DNA from: Flavobacteriaceae bacterium
GTDB lineage: Bacteria; Bacteroidota; Bacteroidia; Flavobacteriales; Flavobacteriaceae
Length of the DNA stretch: 64,000 nt
Direction: 5' to 3'
NCBI GenBank assembly: GCA_027490305.1
Contig: JAIXYI010000006.1
Location: forward strand, 38,633-102,632
Below are positions 62,963 through 64,000 of this stretch, piece by piece; position 1 is the stretch's first letter, and every line of letters begins with the position of its first letter. Below the pieces are notes generated by a model. It had not been told where the DNA came from, made no database searches, and worked only from the letters and a program-made list of their open reading frames with translations. A program made the translations under genes and the position numbers.

Positions 62963-62970
62963 TATCTTTG
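62963..62970 (+). promoter_or_regulatory. Promoter -7 element of the Mrp-like gene
   Basis: TATCTTTG matches TAnnTTTG exactly and is 68 nt before the ATG at 63039. Confidence 0.66.
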
Positions 62971-63038
62971 CAATCTGAAATCAGTTTAAATAAGGATAAG
63001 GTTTTAGGCTGTAACCGTTTCATCCACAGCCTCCCCAC

Positions 63039-64000
63039 ATGAAACTAGACAGAAAAGAGATAATGGCGGCACTCGAAACCATCACGGTGGCGGGTGAAGG
63101 GCAGAACATGGTTGAGAGCGGTGCCGTGCGCAACGTGCTCACATTTGGTGATGAAGTAGTCGTGGAAGTGGTGTTGTCGACACCGGCCCTGCACATCCGT
63201 AAGCGGGCGGAAGTCGACATCATGAAAGTCATCCACGAGAAAGTATACGAGAAGGCGAAAGTCAAGGTCAACGTAAAAGTGGAAGCGCCGGAGAAGCCGG
63301 AAATCAAAGGCAAGTCCATTCCGGGCATTCAGAACATCGTCGCAGTGGCGTCTGGAAAAGGAGGTGTCGGAAAATCAACCGTTACTGCAAACCTAGCCGT
63401 TACACTGGCCAAAATGGGCTTCCGCGTAGGCGTACTCGACGCGGATATCTACGGTCCTTCGATGCCGATTATGTTCGACGTTGAAAGCGAAAAGCCGATT
63501 TCAGTGACCGTCGACGGGCGCTCGAAGATGAAACCCATCGAAAGCTATGAGGTGAAGATCCTGTCGATTGGCTTTTTCACCGCTCCCGGACAAGCCGTCA
63601 TCTGGCGGGGTCCGATGGCAGGAAAAGCCCTCAACCAAATGATATTTGACGCTGATTGGGGTGAACTTGATTTCCTCTTGCTTGACCTGCCGCCGGGAAC
63701 GGGCGACATCCACCTTTCCATCATGCAGTCGCTGCCGATAACGGGTGCCGTTGTGGTAAGTACGCCACAGGCCGTAGCCCTGGCCGATGCGAAGAAAGGG
63801 GTAGGAATGTTCCAGTCGGAAAGCATCAACGTTCCGGTACTGGGCATCATCGAAAACATGGCGTATTTTACGCCGGAGGAACTGCCTGAGAACAAATACT
63901 ATATCTTCGGAAAAGAAGGAGCCAAGAACCTTGCCGCTGATTTGGGCGTGCCGTTCCTTGGTGAAATCCCGATTGTGCAGTCGATTCGCGAGGCGGGTGA
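63039..64000 (+). CDS. Mrp/ApbC-family iron-sulfur carrier ATPase (partial)
   Basis: The frame is open from ATG 63039 to the end of the window (320 codons). An N-terminal MIP18/DUF59-like domain (about 1-85) is followed by the P-loop GKGGVGKS (106-113) and the deviant Walker and switch motifs DADIYGPSMP and LLDLPPGTGD of the Mrp/NBP35 P-loop NTPases. These proteins bind and transfer 4Fe-4S clusters as dimers. The C-terminal part with the CxxC cluster site lies beyond the window. Confidence 0.94.
   Translation, partial: MKLDRKEIMAALETITVAGEGQNMVESGAVRNVLTFGDEVVVEVVLSTPALHIRKRAEVDIMKVIHEKVYEKAKVKVNVKVEAPEKPEIKGKSIPGIQNIVAVASGKGGVGKSTVTANLAVTLAKMGFRVGVLDADIYGPSMPIMFDVESEKPISVTVDGRSKMKPIESYEVKILSIGFFTAPGQAVIWRGPMAGKALNQMIFDADWGELDFLLLDLPPGTGDIHLSIMQSLPITGAVVVSTPQAVALADAKKGVGMFQSESINVPVLGIIENMAYFTPEELPENKYYIFGKEGAKNLAADLGVPFLGEIPIVQSIREAG

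Overview
The window is a chromosomal segment of a Bacteroidota bacterium, most likely Flavobacteriaceae (Flavobacterium or a close relative). Four things support this: substrates with type IX secretion (T9SS) C-terminal sorting domains; families typical of the group (DUF6029, DUF5686, DUF3098, TonB-dependent receptors with an N-terminal carboxypeptidase-like domain); a DnaE polymerase fused to a DEDDh exonuclease; and many promoters that match the Bacteroidota -7 element TAnnTTTG exactly instead of a sigma70 -10 box. Base composition looks near 50% GC by eye. No phage, transposase, CRISPR array or rRNA operon is visible. One tRNA gene (Asp) is present.

Layout. 0-7.4 kb: a T9SS thioredoxin-like protein, a TlpA/DUF6029 pair, then ftsX-DUF3098-uppP-truB and a single-cysteine thioredoxin-fold protein. 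7.4-12.1 kb: patatin lipase, pyrH-frr, DUF5686 outer-membrane protein. 12.1-17.2 kb: SMR exporter with CPA2 antiporter, and an RND/MMPL exporter. 17.2-27.1 kb: asnS, a GxxExxY gene beside an octamer repeat, rpoN, membrane proteins, leuS, a PH-domain gene broken by an amber codon, a YugP-like protease and an Lrp regulator. 27.2-34.7 kb: GNAT, cyclase, hemW, ruvC, a flippase/glycosyltransferase pair, two small exported proteins, tRNA-Asp, DUF58 and trxA. 34.8-42.8 kb: dnaE, a repeat island, tyrS, a hypothetical protein and a LuxE-like enzyme. 42.9-51.4 kb: two T9SS proteins, then a surface lipoprotein and TonB receptor divergent from a PhoB/PhoR-like two-component pair. 51.4-54.4 kb: glycosyltransferase, trmB, LysE-type transporter, ATL protein. 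54.4-61.9 kb: an NtrB/NtrC-like pair divergent from a periplasmic adaptor and an ABC transporter. 62-64 kb: a lipoprotein and the start of an Mrp/ApbC ATPase.

Two regulatory modules stand out. At 49.5 kb the divergent promoters of the TonB receptor and the response regulator enclose GTTAA-type heptamers in 11-bp register, as expected for an OmpR/PhoB-type regulator; receptor, beta-helix surface lipoprotein and regulators look like one nutrient-responsive uptake unit. At 57.0 kb the NtrC-like activator diverges from an efflux adaptor whose upstream region holds two tandem copies of a dyad 21 bp apart and a -24/-12-like element, so the adaptor is probably sigma54-dependent; rpoN lies in the same window.

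A second theme is a set of intergenic islands of short-period repeats (17.2, 18.9, 39.6, 53.2 and 58.4 kb). Several have a repeat arm on the left and an inverted, degenerate counterpart on the right, just upstream of a gene. Two of them, before asnS and tyrS, share a 27-nt block with one mismatch.
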